From positions 290,172-354,171 of the forward strand of contig NW_026111780.1 of assembly GCF_024679095.1 (NCBI RefSeq): a DNA stretch of 64,000 bases, in the 5' to 3' direction. Made by a program: the position numbers and the translations under genes. Under the pieces are notes generated by a model that was not told the origin of the DNA, did not search any database, and was given only the letters and a program-made list of their open reading frames with translations. This DNA comes from Eriocheir sinensis (Eukaryota; Arthropoda; Malacostraca; Decapoda; Varunidae). Shown piece by piece: positions 8,726 to 20,339 of the stretch; the stretch's first letter is position 1, and each line of letters starts with the position of its first letter.

Positions 8726-9120
8726 GAATGTGCGCGAATATGCAAGTCATCCTCTGTCGCGAGCAAGTTCGGCATCTTTCTTGCCTGTTCTTGGCCGTTC
8801 GGGGACATGTCTGCGTCCACCACGCGACTTTTGACAGTTGGTCACGGCCGCCACGAAAGTTTCATGTTGCATGAAAAATTCGCGGCCGTTCGCCGAATGT
8901 GCACGAATGTAAAATGGACGCCGAATTGTTGCCGAAATGTCGCTGACAATTCGGCATCCGATTCGCGGTGTTCGGCGAATTGTCGCCGAATTTTGACCGT
9001 TGAAATTTTAATTTTATTGGCAAATTTGTCGCCGACTCTTCGGGGACATGTTGCCGAATGGCCAAGACTATTTGGGGACATGTCCCCGAATATTCGGCGA
9101 ATTAATCACGATACGGCAAA
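8706..9120. repeat. segment dense in GCCGAAT/ATTCGGC words (copy Q1)
   Basis: About 400 bp contain a dozen or more ATTCGGC or GCCGAAT heptamers in both orientations, plus three TTCGGGGACATGT-like repeats and a CCCCGAATATTCGG palindrome. No ORF explains it. It may be the subterminal region of an unrecognised DNA transposon. Copy Q2 is at 40375-40790. Confidence 0.55.
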
Positions 9121-9148
9121 TGGGTCTCGGTGGGAGGTGTACACGGGG

Positions 9149-9756
<608 letters not shown>

Positions 9757-10060
9757 TTTTTTTTTTTTTTTTTTTTTTTTTACGTTGCTACCTATTGCGC
9801 CGGCAGGCATCTTCCCGGTGGGCCTGATGAACGGCCCAAGGCTTCTTCCAGGTGGGGCCTGATGGTCGGCCCAGCCCGTTCTGGCGCAGGCGAGTGTTTA
9901 TAGTGGCGCCATCTTGCATTGGCTCATGCTGCCCCCCGGAACTCGTTCTTCATTCGCTTGGACGGCTTCCTCTAGAGTCCGGGTTGATGGGTGGTCTTCA
10001 GGCGCCGGATGCTCAAAGGTGGTGGTAACTTATCCCCGGAGACGGTTGTAAGTCACGGGT
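9757..10060 (-). mobile_element. tRNA-derived SINE, family B (copy Q1)
   Basis: A poly-T run at 9757-9781 followed by GCGCCGGCAGGCATCTTCCC reads on the minus strand as a SINE 3' end with a poly-A tail. The body words GGCCTGATGGTCGGCCCAGC and GCGCCATCTTGCATTGGCTC are the reverse complement of 4219-4395. The head towards 10060 has diverged. Paralog at 41428-41735. Confidence 0.75.
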
Positions 10061-10255
10061 CGCGTCACAAGTTTGCTCCGCGCTAGGATCCTCCTCCGCA
10101 GCGATGCACAGCGCGGTCGCCGCGGCGTGCTAAGGGTCAGCCCTATGGTTCACGAGTGAGGCGGTAGAGGGCGGGCAGCTCACCAGCTGATGTGATTGCA
10201 ACCAATGGAAATCAGTGAAACAAAAAAGACAGCCAATCAGGATCAAGGAAGGTGA

Positions 10256-10633
10256 TTGCAAAAAAACGGCGCCAGCGACGAAAACTACCGCGAGTCAGTA
10301 TTTCCTCAAGTCCGTACAGCCAAGCTAAGATGGGGAAGACTAGTGAGTATTGGCCGGAGAGGAGGTTACCGTGCTGGAAATAACGACGGTCAAGATTTTA
10401 GAAGTGGGGCAGTTGTCAGGCGCGGCAAAGAGGTGTGGGTTAGAGGTGAACAACGTATGCTATGTGGGTACGAGAGGAAGTTAGAGGCTCAGGAATGCAT
10501 AATACGTGCACTGAGGAGTGAGATGAGGGAACTAAGGAAGAGGTTTGACAGTGCTCAGGAGAGGCAAGTCCTGGGGGCCGGCCTGGCAAGGGCGATGGAC
10601 AAGGGAGAGGCAGGTGGGAGCACAGGTGCCTGA
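10256..10633 (+). pseudogene. hypothetical coiled-coil ORF, probably LINE ORF1-like (copy Q1)
   Basis: The frame ends in CGYERKLEAQECIIRALRSE plus MRELRKRFDSAQERQ, a short helical or coiled-coil stretch after a cysteine-containing segment. In the paralog (42022-42309) the same region reads continuously as CYVCGYERKLEAQ. Here 4 bp (TGTG) are missing and the upstream frame changes. There is no in-frame ATG and no database-level recognition, so a LINE gag origin is only a guess. Confidence 0.35.
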
Positions 10634-10640
10634 TGGGGGG

Positions 10641-12539
10641 AAGCAAGGTGTGACATTCATGTATGGGTGAAAGGGAGGGTAACAATATGATTGAGCACAT
10701 GCTACTTGAGTGATGTATATAAGAGAGAAAAGAGGATTATGGTAACAGTTGTGACCGAATGGAATAGGATGTTGGAGAGTGATGTAAAAAGGTTAAATGC
10801 ATGCAATATTATTTCAGCTGAGGTCATTTTCAAAGCAGACAATTGTTGTCATTCAGTAGATCATGTCATCCTTAATCATCAGAAATCATTTTCAAGACTC
10901 AATTCTGACCTGTCACATTGCGTAGATCTTAATTGTCATTCTTAGTCAGTTGAGGTCATCTTGAAGCCAACAATTCTTGTTTCATAGTTCAATTCTTGTC
11001 ATTCTTTCTCTTTTTGTTCCTCAGGTATATTTTGGAAATTGATATCATATTTATTTCCATTTATTTAATTTTGGGAGCAGGCATTAAGGCCAGGTTACCT
11101 TATATTTAGTTTAATTAGGTCAGATCAGGTTAGGTTAGATTTAATTTGATTAGGGTAGTTAGTTTTAATTGTGATCAATGAATGTGTAATATGCTTCAGT
11201 TATATAATGTGCACTCGCCATTGCCAATGGAGCTTGGGAATAATAACACATGACTTAGTCATTCACTTTTTTTTTTATTGGATTAACCCGCAGCTTGGGT
11301 AGATATTACAGCTTGATGTAGCACGTAACAGCTAATACAGCACAACAAATAACTAATTACTGAGAAATCATATATATAGGAAGGTAGTTGGTGTGGAAGA
11401 GAAATGGCTACTAACTCTGCCCTGTGCACAGGGGGTGATAAGTGGTGCCACAAAGAGATGCTCAGGGCTGAGAAATGTAAATCAAGTAGGGGTGCATTAT
11501 AGGTGCCCAGTTTGTGAAAGAGGGGACAGGAAACAGAGGAAATAGGTAATTGGAACTGTGTGGCAAAGCAGAAGGGAGGAAAGGACCTGCAGAAGCCACT
11601 GCCTCAACAGACTATTGGAAATGGTTTGACTATAGTAAGTCTGCTGGTCAACAGAAAAATATTCTTAATGTCGTGCCTGGCATGGGCACTCCTTAATAAT
11701 GTTGGTTAATTATACCTCAAAGTAGAATTAATTGTTGATCACTTAAACCAGAGAGTAAAATTAGTAGTTTATTTACCAAGTCTTATAAGGCACCATTATC
11801 GCACACAGGATTATCATCTGCCAAATAATATGGGAAGCGTGACTTTAAGAATATTACTTAAGGTAAATATATTTGTTTAGAGATTCTGATGATGAACTAA
11901 GGGTCAAGGGACAGGATTCAGCCATACAAGACTAAATTGTCGCTCATAACACTTAGAACTTAGTCTAATTATAAACTAACATGTAAACACAAGAAACAAG
12001 TAGCACCAACTCACAAACAAAACCTATCAAGTGTCCCCACTAACATATGGTAAAAAACCTGCTCATTCAGTCTAACACCACTCATCAACTTAATTAAGCC
12101 TTACTACAACTACTGAGTGTTTGCACTCCACCGTGGTTACCCCTGATAATGATACACACACCATTTGTCCTTTTCCCTCTTTCCTCCTCCTGCACACAAC
12201 CCCCAGGGCATGCTGGCTTGGGTCCCGACAGCAGTCAGCCAGCCTACTATCAGACAGACTTACTTCGACACCTCTGTATGGGGCGATACCTCGTATAAGA
12301 GTCCTTAAATATAATATTATAGCCTAGGTATATTGATCACTTCTATGTATGTGAGGCCGGTTATGCTATATGAAACAACAAGTTGGAGAGGATGACATGG
12401 AGCCAAGAGTGCAGAATGCTGAGATACATGGGGCATGTGAGATGGACAAGTAGGGTACCAAACTAGGTGATAAGAATGTGTGGTGTGGAGGTGGTGCCCC
12501 TCTTGATCAAAGACGCTGAAGTTAGGGTTGACTGAAGAT
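10641..12539. other. intergenic stretch without a recognised gene (Q1)
   Basis: No ORF with recognisable motifs. A poly-T-rich word (11267-11280) and a stretch at 11660-11765 that recurs diverged at 57510-57604 suggest old dispersed repeats. Paralog at 42310-44212 is collinear. Confidence 0.6.
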
Positions 12540-12675
12540 CTGCTGGGCAGCATGTTGGTAACCCTCTGCCACTTGTCAATGGTTGAAAACTCTCAGTGTC
12601 TTGCGGTGGGAGTCGAGTCCTCTGGATCACCACGTACACACACTGACCACTCGGCCACCGGTGCACCATACGCAA
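12540..12675 (-). mobile_element. tRNA-Ser/Leu-derived SINE, family D (copy Q1)
   Basis: The minus strand carries TGGCCGAGTGGT (12647-12658), the A-box typical of Ser/Leu tRNAs. About 40 nt later a weak B-box, GACTCGACTCCC, occurs. No complete cloverleaf is present and the sequence runs on into a non-tRNA body, so it is a SINE or relic and not a tRNA gene. Paralog 44213-44348. Confidence 0.6.
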
Positions 12676-12968
12676 TCTGCAGGTGTAAGCTGATATTAAT
12701 TAAATATTAATAATAATCGCCATAAAATTGTTATCAAGAATGCTGAACATGTGGCCATTATGATTTCTTGTTTTGTTCTTATGCCTCCGACTGTGAGTTC
12801 TGCACATTTACATTTGAAAGTAATCTTTTACTAACTGCAAGGTCTACATATATGCCTACCTATACTCAGGAAAGGAAGTTTCTAATAATTTCCTGCCTGA
12901 CAACTTGACCAGGAATCAGTCTGCTGTTTCTCACAGGCTGAACTGGTACTTCTTCTGCAGCGATCCAC

Positions 12969-13549
12969 TCAGTAGTTGTGCAGGAGCATACAAGAAGTCG
13001 CAATCTTCATAGTCTTCTTGGGGTCATGCTGCAAACTTCCTCCTGACTTATGTAGGCACCTGCACCTTGACTTGAGGATCCCAAAGGTCCGTTCGACAAC
13101 GCATCTTGTCATGTGATGACTTGTTGTATCATTCCTCCCCAGGCGTTGTCGGGCGTGCAACTGGGGTCATCAGGAATGGCTCCATAGGATACGCACTGTC
13201 TCCTGTGAAGTTGAAAATTCATTAATCCACTATTTATCATTATGAAATGCATGAAAACTATCTTAAAAATTCTATTAATAACTATTGTTGTGGTTGACAT
13301 CTTTATCTCATGACTGGCCTTTTCACAAAGTACCTGAGTTACTTTATCAATGGCCCTTGATTGGTCATTTCCAACACCGTTTCCAATAACACCTTGAAAG
13401 CTGCCACTCACAAAAACCTTAGTGTAGCCAGAACCTGGGTGTGTGTTGGGAGTGCATGTGCCCTCCTGGTTCTCCTTTCCAGGTGGGGGTGCAACTCATC
13501 ACAGAGCCTGATGATTTCCTGACGGGGGAATCTATACACCTGCATGTGA
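12969..13549 (-). pseudogene. PIF/Harbinger transposase relic with internal deletion (copy Q1)
   Basis: The minus strand begins near 13545 with YRFPRQEIIRLCDELHPHL and ALPTHTQVL, then after a frame change SGSFQGVIGNGVG, the N-terminal part of a Harbinger (DDE_Tnp_4) transposase. It ends with GDSAYPMEPFLMTPV, TRCVVERTFGILKSRCRCLH and MLLHNY, the C-terminal part. The central region that should hold the first two catalytic aspartates (IDGTH and the ARWPGSTHDS block) is absent. Several frameshifts occur. It abuts the 44-bp minisatellite. The same structure is at 44640-45222. Confidence 0.82.
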
Positions 13550-13683
13550 CTGGGTGTGTTGGCAACCACTGCTGTGAAGGAAAGGAACAGTGACTGGGTG
13601 TGTTAGCAACCACTGCTGTGAAGGAAAGGAACAGTGACTGGGTGTGTTGGCAACCACTGCTGCGAAGGAAAGGAACAGTACCT
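13550..13683. repeat. 44-bp minisatellite, about 3 copies (Q1)
   Basis: Same unit as 5346-5575, but the left flank is the Harbinger relic instead of the reverse-transcriptase fragment. Confidence 0.94.
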
Positions 13684-14524
13684 GGGTGTGTTCAGGGGGT
13701 CAGTATGAGGTGTTTGGATCATGTTCATTTCATGCATTTCATGTATCCATGTATTCCGACACGCTGGCATGGTCTCGTCCACCCACTTGTCCCGCCAAGA
13801 CAGATGTCCATCCCTTGGTTAATCTCGCCCACCTGAGGGTGGCCGGCACGCCCAGTTTGAAGAGCACTGCTCTGTGCACTTTTCAATTGTATTCTCTCCC
13901 TGATGTCCTTTTTATGGCGTCTTCTCTGGTGTGGTTCTGCCCCTTCTTGGTTTTCAGTTTCCCTTTTCCTGAAGGTCTTTACAAGGTGCTTTTCAGCTGC
14001 CTGCTACACGGTGCCTCCAAAATGTTGAAGGCAGTTAATTCATTACTCTGGGTCTATTTTGACCCAGTTTATTTGGTATAGTTTTCACAATATTGTGGTT
14101 GACAACTTGTAGCTGATATGCTTTGTTATACATTCTAGGAATTTGCAGCTGCTTTTTTTATTTTGAATCATGTTTGTATGAGGATGTGATCTTTGTCCCC
14201 ACAGCCCCGCCAGTGCTGTGCAGAAGTGAGAGTCTGAGGCGGTGCTGTGCTCAGCGCTCCCTGCGTCTTTGCTGCCGCTGATCTCTGTTGCAGTGGAGGC
14301 TGCAAGGCAGGGCACCAGCCTGAGTGCCCGGGACCAGCAGGAGCAGACTTTCTGTGGTGTAAGGATCAGGGGTGATCAGGAGAGCCTCCCCACCACCACC
14401 ACCACCACCACCTTGCTGCTGGCATCTCCAGCCATAAAGGAAAGGAAAAGTTTGAGTGCAAGAAGACTTGAGAGTGAGAGCAGGTCCACTAGACACAGCC
14501 TTGCACACACTGGTGAAGGAAACC
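13684..14524 (+). promoter_or_regulatory. conserved 5' segment of zinc-finger locus 2
   Basis: Collinear with 5576-6413. The acceptor-like TTTGTCCCCACAG ends at 14204. Q-type markers (an extra CATGCATTT word near 13732 and CTCTCCCTGATG) distinguish it from the P type. Confidence 0.45.
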
Positions 14525-15523
14525 ATGAGTGCCAAGAGTGTGGGAAAAGACTCCCTGGGAAGGGTGACCTCACCAAGTACACCCACACACTCTGGAGGAA
14601 GACCTCATGAATGCCGTGAGTGTGGCAAAAAGTTCAGTAAGAAGAGGGACCTCAACACACACACCCTGACACACACTGGTGAAAGACCTCATGAATGCCG
14701 TGAGTGTGACAAAAAGTTCAGTCAGAAGAGTAACCTCAACACACACACCCTTACACACACTGGTGAAAGACCTCATGAATGCCGTGAGTGTGACAAAAAG
14801 TTCAGTCAGAAGAGTAACCTCAACACACACACCCTTACACACACTGGTGAAAGACCTCATGAATGCCGTGAGTGTGGCAAAAAGTTCAGTACGAAGAGTG
14901 ACCTCAAGAAACACACCCTTACACACACTGGTGAAAGACCTCATGAATGCCGTGAGTGTGGCAAAAAGTTCAATCAGAAGAGTCACCTCAACAGACACAC
15001 CCTTACACACACTGGTGAAAGACCTCATGAATGCCAAGAGTGTGGCAAAAAGATCAGCAGGAAGAGTGACCTCAAGAAACACGCCCTTACACACACTGGT
15101 GAAAGACCTCATGAATGCCGTGAGTGTGGCAAAAAGTTCAGTGATAAGAGTAACCTCAACATACACACCCTTAGACACACTGGTGAAAGACCTCATGAAT
15201 GCCGTGAGTGTGGCAAAAAGTTCAGTGATAAGAGTAACCTCAACAGACACACCCTTACACACACTGATGAAAGACCTCATGAATGCCGTGAGTGTGGCAA
15301 AAAGTTCAGAGCCAAGAGTGACCTGAACACACACACTTTTATACACACTGGTGAAAGACCTCATGAATGCCAAGAGTGTGGCAAGAGGTTCATTTCTATG
15401 TCTGTGTTGGACAAGCACATCTTCAGACACTCTGGCCTGAGAGAGTTCAAGTGTGATGTTTGTAAGAAACATTTCAAGACCAAGCAGGATATTGCTCGGC
15501 ACATGAATATCCACTTCCCCTGA
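14525..15523 (+). CDS. C2H2 zinc-finger protein, 11 tandem fingers (locus 2)
   Basis: Probable nuclear DNA-binding protein. The in-frame ATG is at 14525, in the same position relative to the degenerate upstream finger as in the other loci. Eleven 28-residue fingers follow, with helix residues -1/2/3/6 of KRDT, QSNT, QSNT, TSDK, QSHR, RSDK, DSNI, DSNR, ASDT, SSVK, TQDR. Finger 6 has Ile instead of the core Phe (CGKKISRKSDL). One linker reads HTDERP instead of HTGERP. The set of helices differs strongly from locus 1 although frameworks match. No effector domain is seen upstream in frame. Confidence 0.78.
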   Translation: MSAKSVGKDSLGRVTSPSTPTHSGGRPHECRECGKKFSKKRDLNTHTLTHTGERPHECRECDKKFSQKSNLNTHTLTHTGERPHECRECDKKFSQKSNLNTHTLTHTGERPHECRECGKKFSTKSDLKKHTLTHTGERPHECRECGKKFNQKSHLNRHTLTHTGERPHECQECGKKISRKSDLKKHALTHTGERPHECRECGKKFSDKSNLNIHTLRHTGERPHECRECGKKFSDKSNLNRHTLTHTDERPHECRECGKKFRAKSDLNTHTFIHTGERPHECQECGKRFISMSVLDKHIFRHSGLREFKCDVCKKHFKTKQDIARHMNIHFP

Positions 15524-15646
15524 GGTGTTGTGTTGTGCTGCTGTAAGTGTTATGCACGGAACTTTCCATATGACTCAAGAATCACGTGACAGTACAATTC
15601 TGTATAGCTTGCACTTCTCTCTGCCAGCACCCAGCAGTGGCCAGTG

Positions 15647-15795
15647 CAGGGTTGCCAACTGGCAGTTTTCATTACCAGATTTACCACAATCTGGTAATAA
15701 AAAACGAGTTTGGTAATGAATTACTGTGTTTTGGCAATCTGGTAATGGGAGTGTAAAAATTTGGTAATAAGTGAATATGTAAAGAAATAGGAATA

Positions 15796-15892
<97 letters not shown>

Positions 15893-16159
15893 CTAGACAA
15901 TTTCAGTTAAAGTATGGGACGGGGCTCTTACAGGCCCACGGACAACACGCCTAACAGCGAGCCAGTCTTCATCCTGCCATCGTATGTGGTGCTTGTGATT
16001 TAGGTTTTGGAAGTATAACATTGGTGATACGACATGTCTAAATGGAAAGGCACGTATGACTCTACAAGAACTTATCACAGTTTGGTAATGAAATGACGAA
16101 TCTGGTAATAACTGGAGTCGAACTTGGTAATGCCTGTCGTACAAGAGTTGGCAACCCTG
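15647..16159. mobile_element. hAT-type MITE unique to Q1
   Basis: Inverted ends CAGGGTTGCCAACT / AGTTGGCAACCCTG are flanked by the 8-bp direct repeat GGCCAGTG (15639-15646 and 16160-16167), as expected for hAT. The paralogous sites downstream of the fingers in the third block (near 28602) and Q2 (near 47293) lack it. Internally it holds TTGGTAAT repeats plus a (TA)n run at 15802-15845 and a (GA)n run at 15847-15889. No transposase is encoded. Confidence 0.88.
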
Positions 16160-16389
16160 GGCCAGTGGTCAGTTACAAGCTGGCAGCCGCGACATCCACA
16201 CGTTTGTCACTCGTCTCGTTCGTGGCTTGTATACACCGTTCTTGTTGTGCTTCACAGATAAATACATTGTGGACTAAAAACATGGACCTTTTCATAAACT
16301 CAACCAAAGTAATATATGTGGTGGGGGGCAGCGTTTGGTAGCCCATCCTGGTTCTGCTGACAGGCCTGACCAAACAGCTGTTTTCCTCG

Positions 16390-16447
16390 ATGCATCTGCC
16401 TAAGGTAAGCCTGCCGCCCATGGCAGGTTTACCTTAGGCAGACGCAT
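16390..16447. other. 26-bp-stem hairpin downstream of locus 2
   Basis: ATGCATCTGCCTAAGGTAAG.. pairs with its downstream inverted copy across a GCCCAT loop, with 25 of 26 positions paired including one G-T. It lies about 0.87 kb after the stop of the finger gene. Copies are at 28831-28888 (identical) and 47522-47579 (a paired change, see findings). Confidence 0.7.
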
Positions 16448-16518
16448 AGGGGGGAATTACACAGCTCAGGGCTGGACGCTGCGGAACACCTAGCCTCTGG
16501 CCTTGCCGTCACTTCTTA

Positions 16519-16800
16519 ATGGGGCACAGGGAACTTGGTGACCTTCAGTGCCTCAAAAACTCAATTTCTCCAGACATCTTTCCCCTGTTCTTCAACAACA
16601 CTCAGCCGTCCCCATCACTCCGGGACGCAGGGCCAGTGTGTCACCAGGGTTACCCCAGCGTGCCTTTCCCAGGTGTCCCCAGGTACCCATTTATCAACCA
16701 GCCCGAAAGGAAGGATGAACAGCTGGGTGGACTGCACGCCGACTGCCCGGGCCAGGGTTCAAACCCAGACCACGCTAACCACTGCACCACGGACACGTAA
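16519..16800 (-). mobile_element. tRNA-derived SINE, family C (copy Q1)
   Basis: The minus strand starts near 16798 with GTCCGTGGTGCAGTGGTTAG (A box) and GGGTTTGAACCCTGG (B box), then a non-tRNA body. The order and spacing fit a tRNA-headed SINE. Paralogs at 28960-29241 and 47651-47932 sit in the same place, so it is part of the duplicated block. Confidence 0.8.
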
Positions 16801-16824
16801 TGATGGAACTCATTGCTTATAATA

Positions 16825-17310
16825 TACCGAAGAGAGAGAGAGAGAGAGTGAGAGTATATTTGTCTGTGTTTCTTTCATTTTTTTCATGGTTCCCTTCTTT
16901 TCTTCAGTTACTCTTTTCCTATCTGTATCTCACACTGTTTTGTTTCATGTGTTATTTCTCTAATTTGTTTATTAATCTCTCCATCTTCATCTCTTTACTT
17001 TCTCTTTGAAGCTTGCCATCTCATTCTTTCTTTCATTTGATTCTCTCTCCCTCTCTCCAACATTCTCTCATTCTTTCTGACATTCTTTTTCTCACATTCT
17101 CTCAATCTCATTCTCATTCTCTCTCAGTCTCTCTGTTTCTCATTCTCATTATCATTCTCCCTCATTTCATTCTCCCTCATTTTCATTTTCTCTCAATCTC
17201 ATTCTTATTCCCTCTCTCCCATTCTGCCATTTTCATTCCCTCTCTCATTTTCTCATTCTTATTCTGTGTATGGCCCGTCGAGCACCGCGCTGACTTTGAA
17301 CTGAGGTAAT
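16825..17310. repeat. CT-rich low-complexity region
   Basis: Long run of CTCATTCTCATT and TCTCTC words. Open Ser/Leu/Phe frames here are not genes. Confidence 0.85.
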
Positions 17311-17379
17311 AAAACATAATTTTACCTTTTTAGGAACACACTTAGGAAAACACTAGCATCGTGCTGTTGTCATTTATTG

Positions 17380-17488
<109 letters not shown>

Positions 17489-18249
17489 GGATGTAGGCTA
17501 AACGGGTAGGCAGAGGGGGAGGGAGAAGGGGTACGTGGTACAGTAGGTGGTGGGGACTGGGGGAGTGGTGCTATACATACAGACAGATAAACAGGATGGG
17601 CGGGAAGGGAAATGGAGAGAGGGAATAGTGTGAGGGCAAAGGATGAAGAGAGGGTGTGGGTCGAAAGGAGAAGAGAGGGAGGGACATAATGACACACACA
17701 GAGACAGACAGACAGACAGAGAGAACGTCGAAGAAAGGAGGGGGTAGGTAGGAGACAGAATGACAGACAGACAGACAGACAAAGAGAGGGGCAGATAGAC
17801 AAAGATAGTATGTAGTATAGTAGTATCATAAGTACTACTCACCACTATCAATAAAATATGCCTTCTACTATCACAGTCATAATACTTGTCACCATTATTA
17901 TTAATATTACTATCACCAGCATCACCACATCACCAATTCAGCATCATCAATTTTTTTCATAATTATTTCCCTGTTAGTGCTATATGATCGTCATCATTAT
18001 TTTTTTTAACATCACCATCTTGCTATTACTTTCACCATCATTACCACCACTTTACTGTACTACTAGACTACTACTTTCCTATCAGCACAAGCCTACACCT
18101 ACAGCGATTAACTTTCCAACAAATTAGCCTATTTCTATGACACTGGTCACCATCACCACTAATCACTATTACATTATTTCATCATGACATCATCCAATGA
18201 ACTATCATCACCATCTCAGCTACTACAGTCAGCATCAAGGGGCGGCATT

Positions 18250-18362
18250 TGGGGGTCTTGGGGGGGTTAGTTGCCCCCCCCAAGACTCAAGTTGCCCCCC
18301 CCAAGCCTCAGTTTGCCCCCCCTACCAGCGAAGCCTCAAGAAGTAACAGCAGCTGGATTTAG

Positions 18363-18443
<81 letters not shown>

Positions 18444-18533
18444 TTTATAATTATTATTATGATGAAGCTCTTTGCTCACCAAACTGTCTCTGCCCCCCCC
18501 AAGAAAAATCTGAAATGACGCCCCTGTCATCAT
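18250..18533. mobile_element. small DNA transposon with GGGGCG(T/G)CATTT ends, unique to Q1
   Basis: The paralog near 53046 reads straight from CTACTACAGTCATCATCATC. Here the same site is opened by a segment starting AAGGGGCGGCATTTGGGGG and ending AAATGACGCCCCTG, with TCAGCATC / TCATCATC flanks (one mismatch). It holds G- and C-homopolymer tracts, a (TA)n run (18365-18426) and poly-T. The imperfect target duplication leaves the superfamily open, hAT being the best guess. Confidence 0.65.
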
Positions 18534-18961
18534 CATCATTCATCAGGGAACATATTACTATACAATTTCTTTCTTACCTTTACAATAGAAAGTCAAGAGG
18601 AGGACTTTGCCGTATGACGGTCTAGGAAGCAATGAAATATGTCCCAGTCCACCAAACAGGGAAAAGTGGACGCGTCTGATTCTCGTATAATACGTAGGCT
18701 GTCCAGTAAGGGTTGCCATACTTCATCATATACAGTATTTACATATTTGCCACCATAGCAGTAAAAACAAGGATTATCAGAATTTTAGTATGACTTACTT
18801 TTTTCGCAATTACAATTAAATTACAATTACTTTATAATGTAATTAATTATAATTACAATTACTTCATTAAGTTCTACATCCAATTACAATTACATACTTT
18901 AATGTAATTAATTACATTCTAATTAAATTACAATTACAATTACTCCAACCCTGGCGTCATC

Positions 18962-19064
18962 TCACGTACGAATCTTGGCGACGTCGTAGTCATTTAGCCA
19001 TGTTTCAGTTACCGCTAAAATGTCAAAATCCTTTTCTTTGATGAAATCACGGATATCTAGAGTT
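18962..19064 (-). pseudogene. start of LINE ORF2 endonuclease (Q1)
   Basis: The minus strand reads LLNVQSVGNKTLDIRDFI then DFDILAVTETWLNDYDVAKI, the first strands of an APE-type endonuclease. It is cut off by the hAT-like element and by the deletion beyond it. The rest of ORF2 survives only in unit 2 (49321-51990). Confidence 0.82.
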
Positions 19065-20271
19065 TTATTTCCCACAGACTGAACATTTAGCAGACCACAT
19101 TTTGTCTTTGTATCTGAGGAACTCGTAGCCATGATCCGTTATGTTACGAATTCTCTCATTTTCAGTCTGAAAAACTACACAACACTGGTTATTCGCCGAG
19201 TGATTGACTTCAGACTTCTTGTACCTCACACAATTTATATATTTGCTCTCAGTCCCGGGGCAGTCTTTGGCTTTATGTTTTCCTGCACATTTATAACATA
19301 CTGGGTTCTCACCATTGGCCTTGGCAGTGCATTTGGACTCAATATGACCATATCTCTGACAATGATAACATATTATTGCATGGTATCTGTCTCTCACAGT
19401 ATACACCCCCCATTCAAGTTTTATTCTATCATGGTGCTTGTAGATTAGCTCTCTAACAGTTGGATCACATTTCAGGATATAATGCGCTGTGCCACCGGCA
19501 GCAGGCTTACTAAAAATTTTCTCAATTTTCTCCTCAACTTGTGGAATCGAGTGTAGGAACTCATTTCTTTTAAGCAGTGTCTCAATTATCTTATCCCCAG
19601 TCTCCTCCTTGTGCACATTACAAATCATGATCTTTGGCCTCAGTTTTCCCACACTTTCAGTACTGACTTTCTCCACAGATTGCAATTTTTGGGCTGCCTC
19701 ATTCCTCATATTCTCATCATCAAAGTTCATTATAATATTACCTCCATTAGTGAATCTTGAATCAGTAATCTGAATGCCATGTAATGCTTCAGAAACTTCA
19801 CTTTTCAACTCTGTAGCCTTTTTATCTTGTTCAGAGGCCTTGACAACAAGTAAGTTCTTCTTAACTTTCCTCTTACGTTTGATGACCTCAGCCCAAGTTG
19901 CATCTGCTGACTCCACATGCTCGGCTCGCTGCAACACGTCTGCCACATCCTGCGCCACCTCCCCCAGCTCCTCCTTCACGCTGACCGCTCGTGACTAAAC
20001 TTCTTGTTTCACTTCTGATATTTCCTTAGATAATTCCAGCTTGAATTCTTCCATTTTTTCCACAATTTTGGTAGCCAGAGATGCTTTATGAAGGCATGGG
20101 TTGCAAATCCAATTTACTTTAGATATATTCTCCGACTTAATTCCAGGCAGATGAGCACACTTCAGATGACACCACTTAATTAGGGCACAGACAGCACCCT
20201 GTCCACTTATCGCCTGTGGGATCCGCACAAACGTAACAGAACTCCACCGAGTTCTTGGCTCGGCCAGCCAT
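19065..20271 (-). pseudogene. LINE ORF1: PHD-like finger plus CCHC zinc knuckles (Q1)
   Basis: The ORF starts at an ATG at 20271 (MAGRAKNSVEFCYVCADP). A PHD-like pattern follows (CYVC, WCHLKCAHL, WICNPC) but crosses a frame change. A helical segment (KIVEKMEEFKLELSKEI) precedes an in-frame TAG near 19998, shared with unit 2. The C-terminal part is open from 19979 to 19065 and has CYHCQRYGHIESKC and CYKCAGKHKAKDC knuckles plus a degenerate third. PHD fingers are known in ORF1 of some CR1-like LINEs. Such proteins bind the element's RNA. ORF2 overlaps its end. Confidence 0.82.
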
Positions 20272-20339
20272 GTCGACTCAGCGCTTTCGCAAGCAAGGCG
20301 CAGCACCTCCGACCCACGCGGCGACTCACCTCTCACTCC

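Noticed and set aside
11090..11160. Telomere-like TTAGG words (CAGGTTAGGTTAG)
   Set aside because: Only two units are present in ordinary AT-rich sequence, so no interstitial telomeric array.
12640..12675. Possible tRNA-Ser or tRNA-Leu gene
   Set aside because: A good A box is present but the B box is weak, no full cloverleaf or anticodon arm can be drawn, and the sequence continues as a SINE body.
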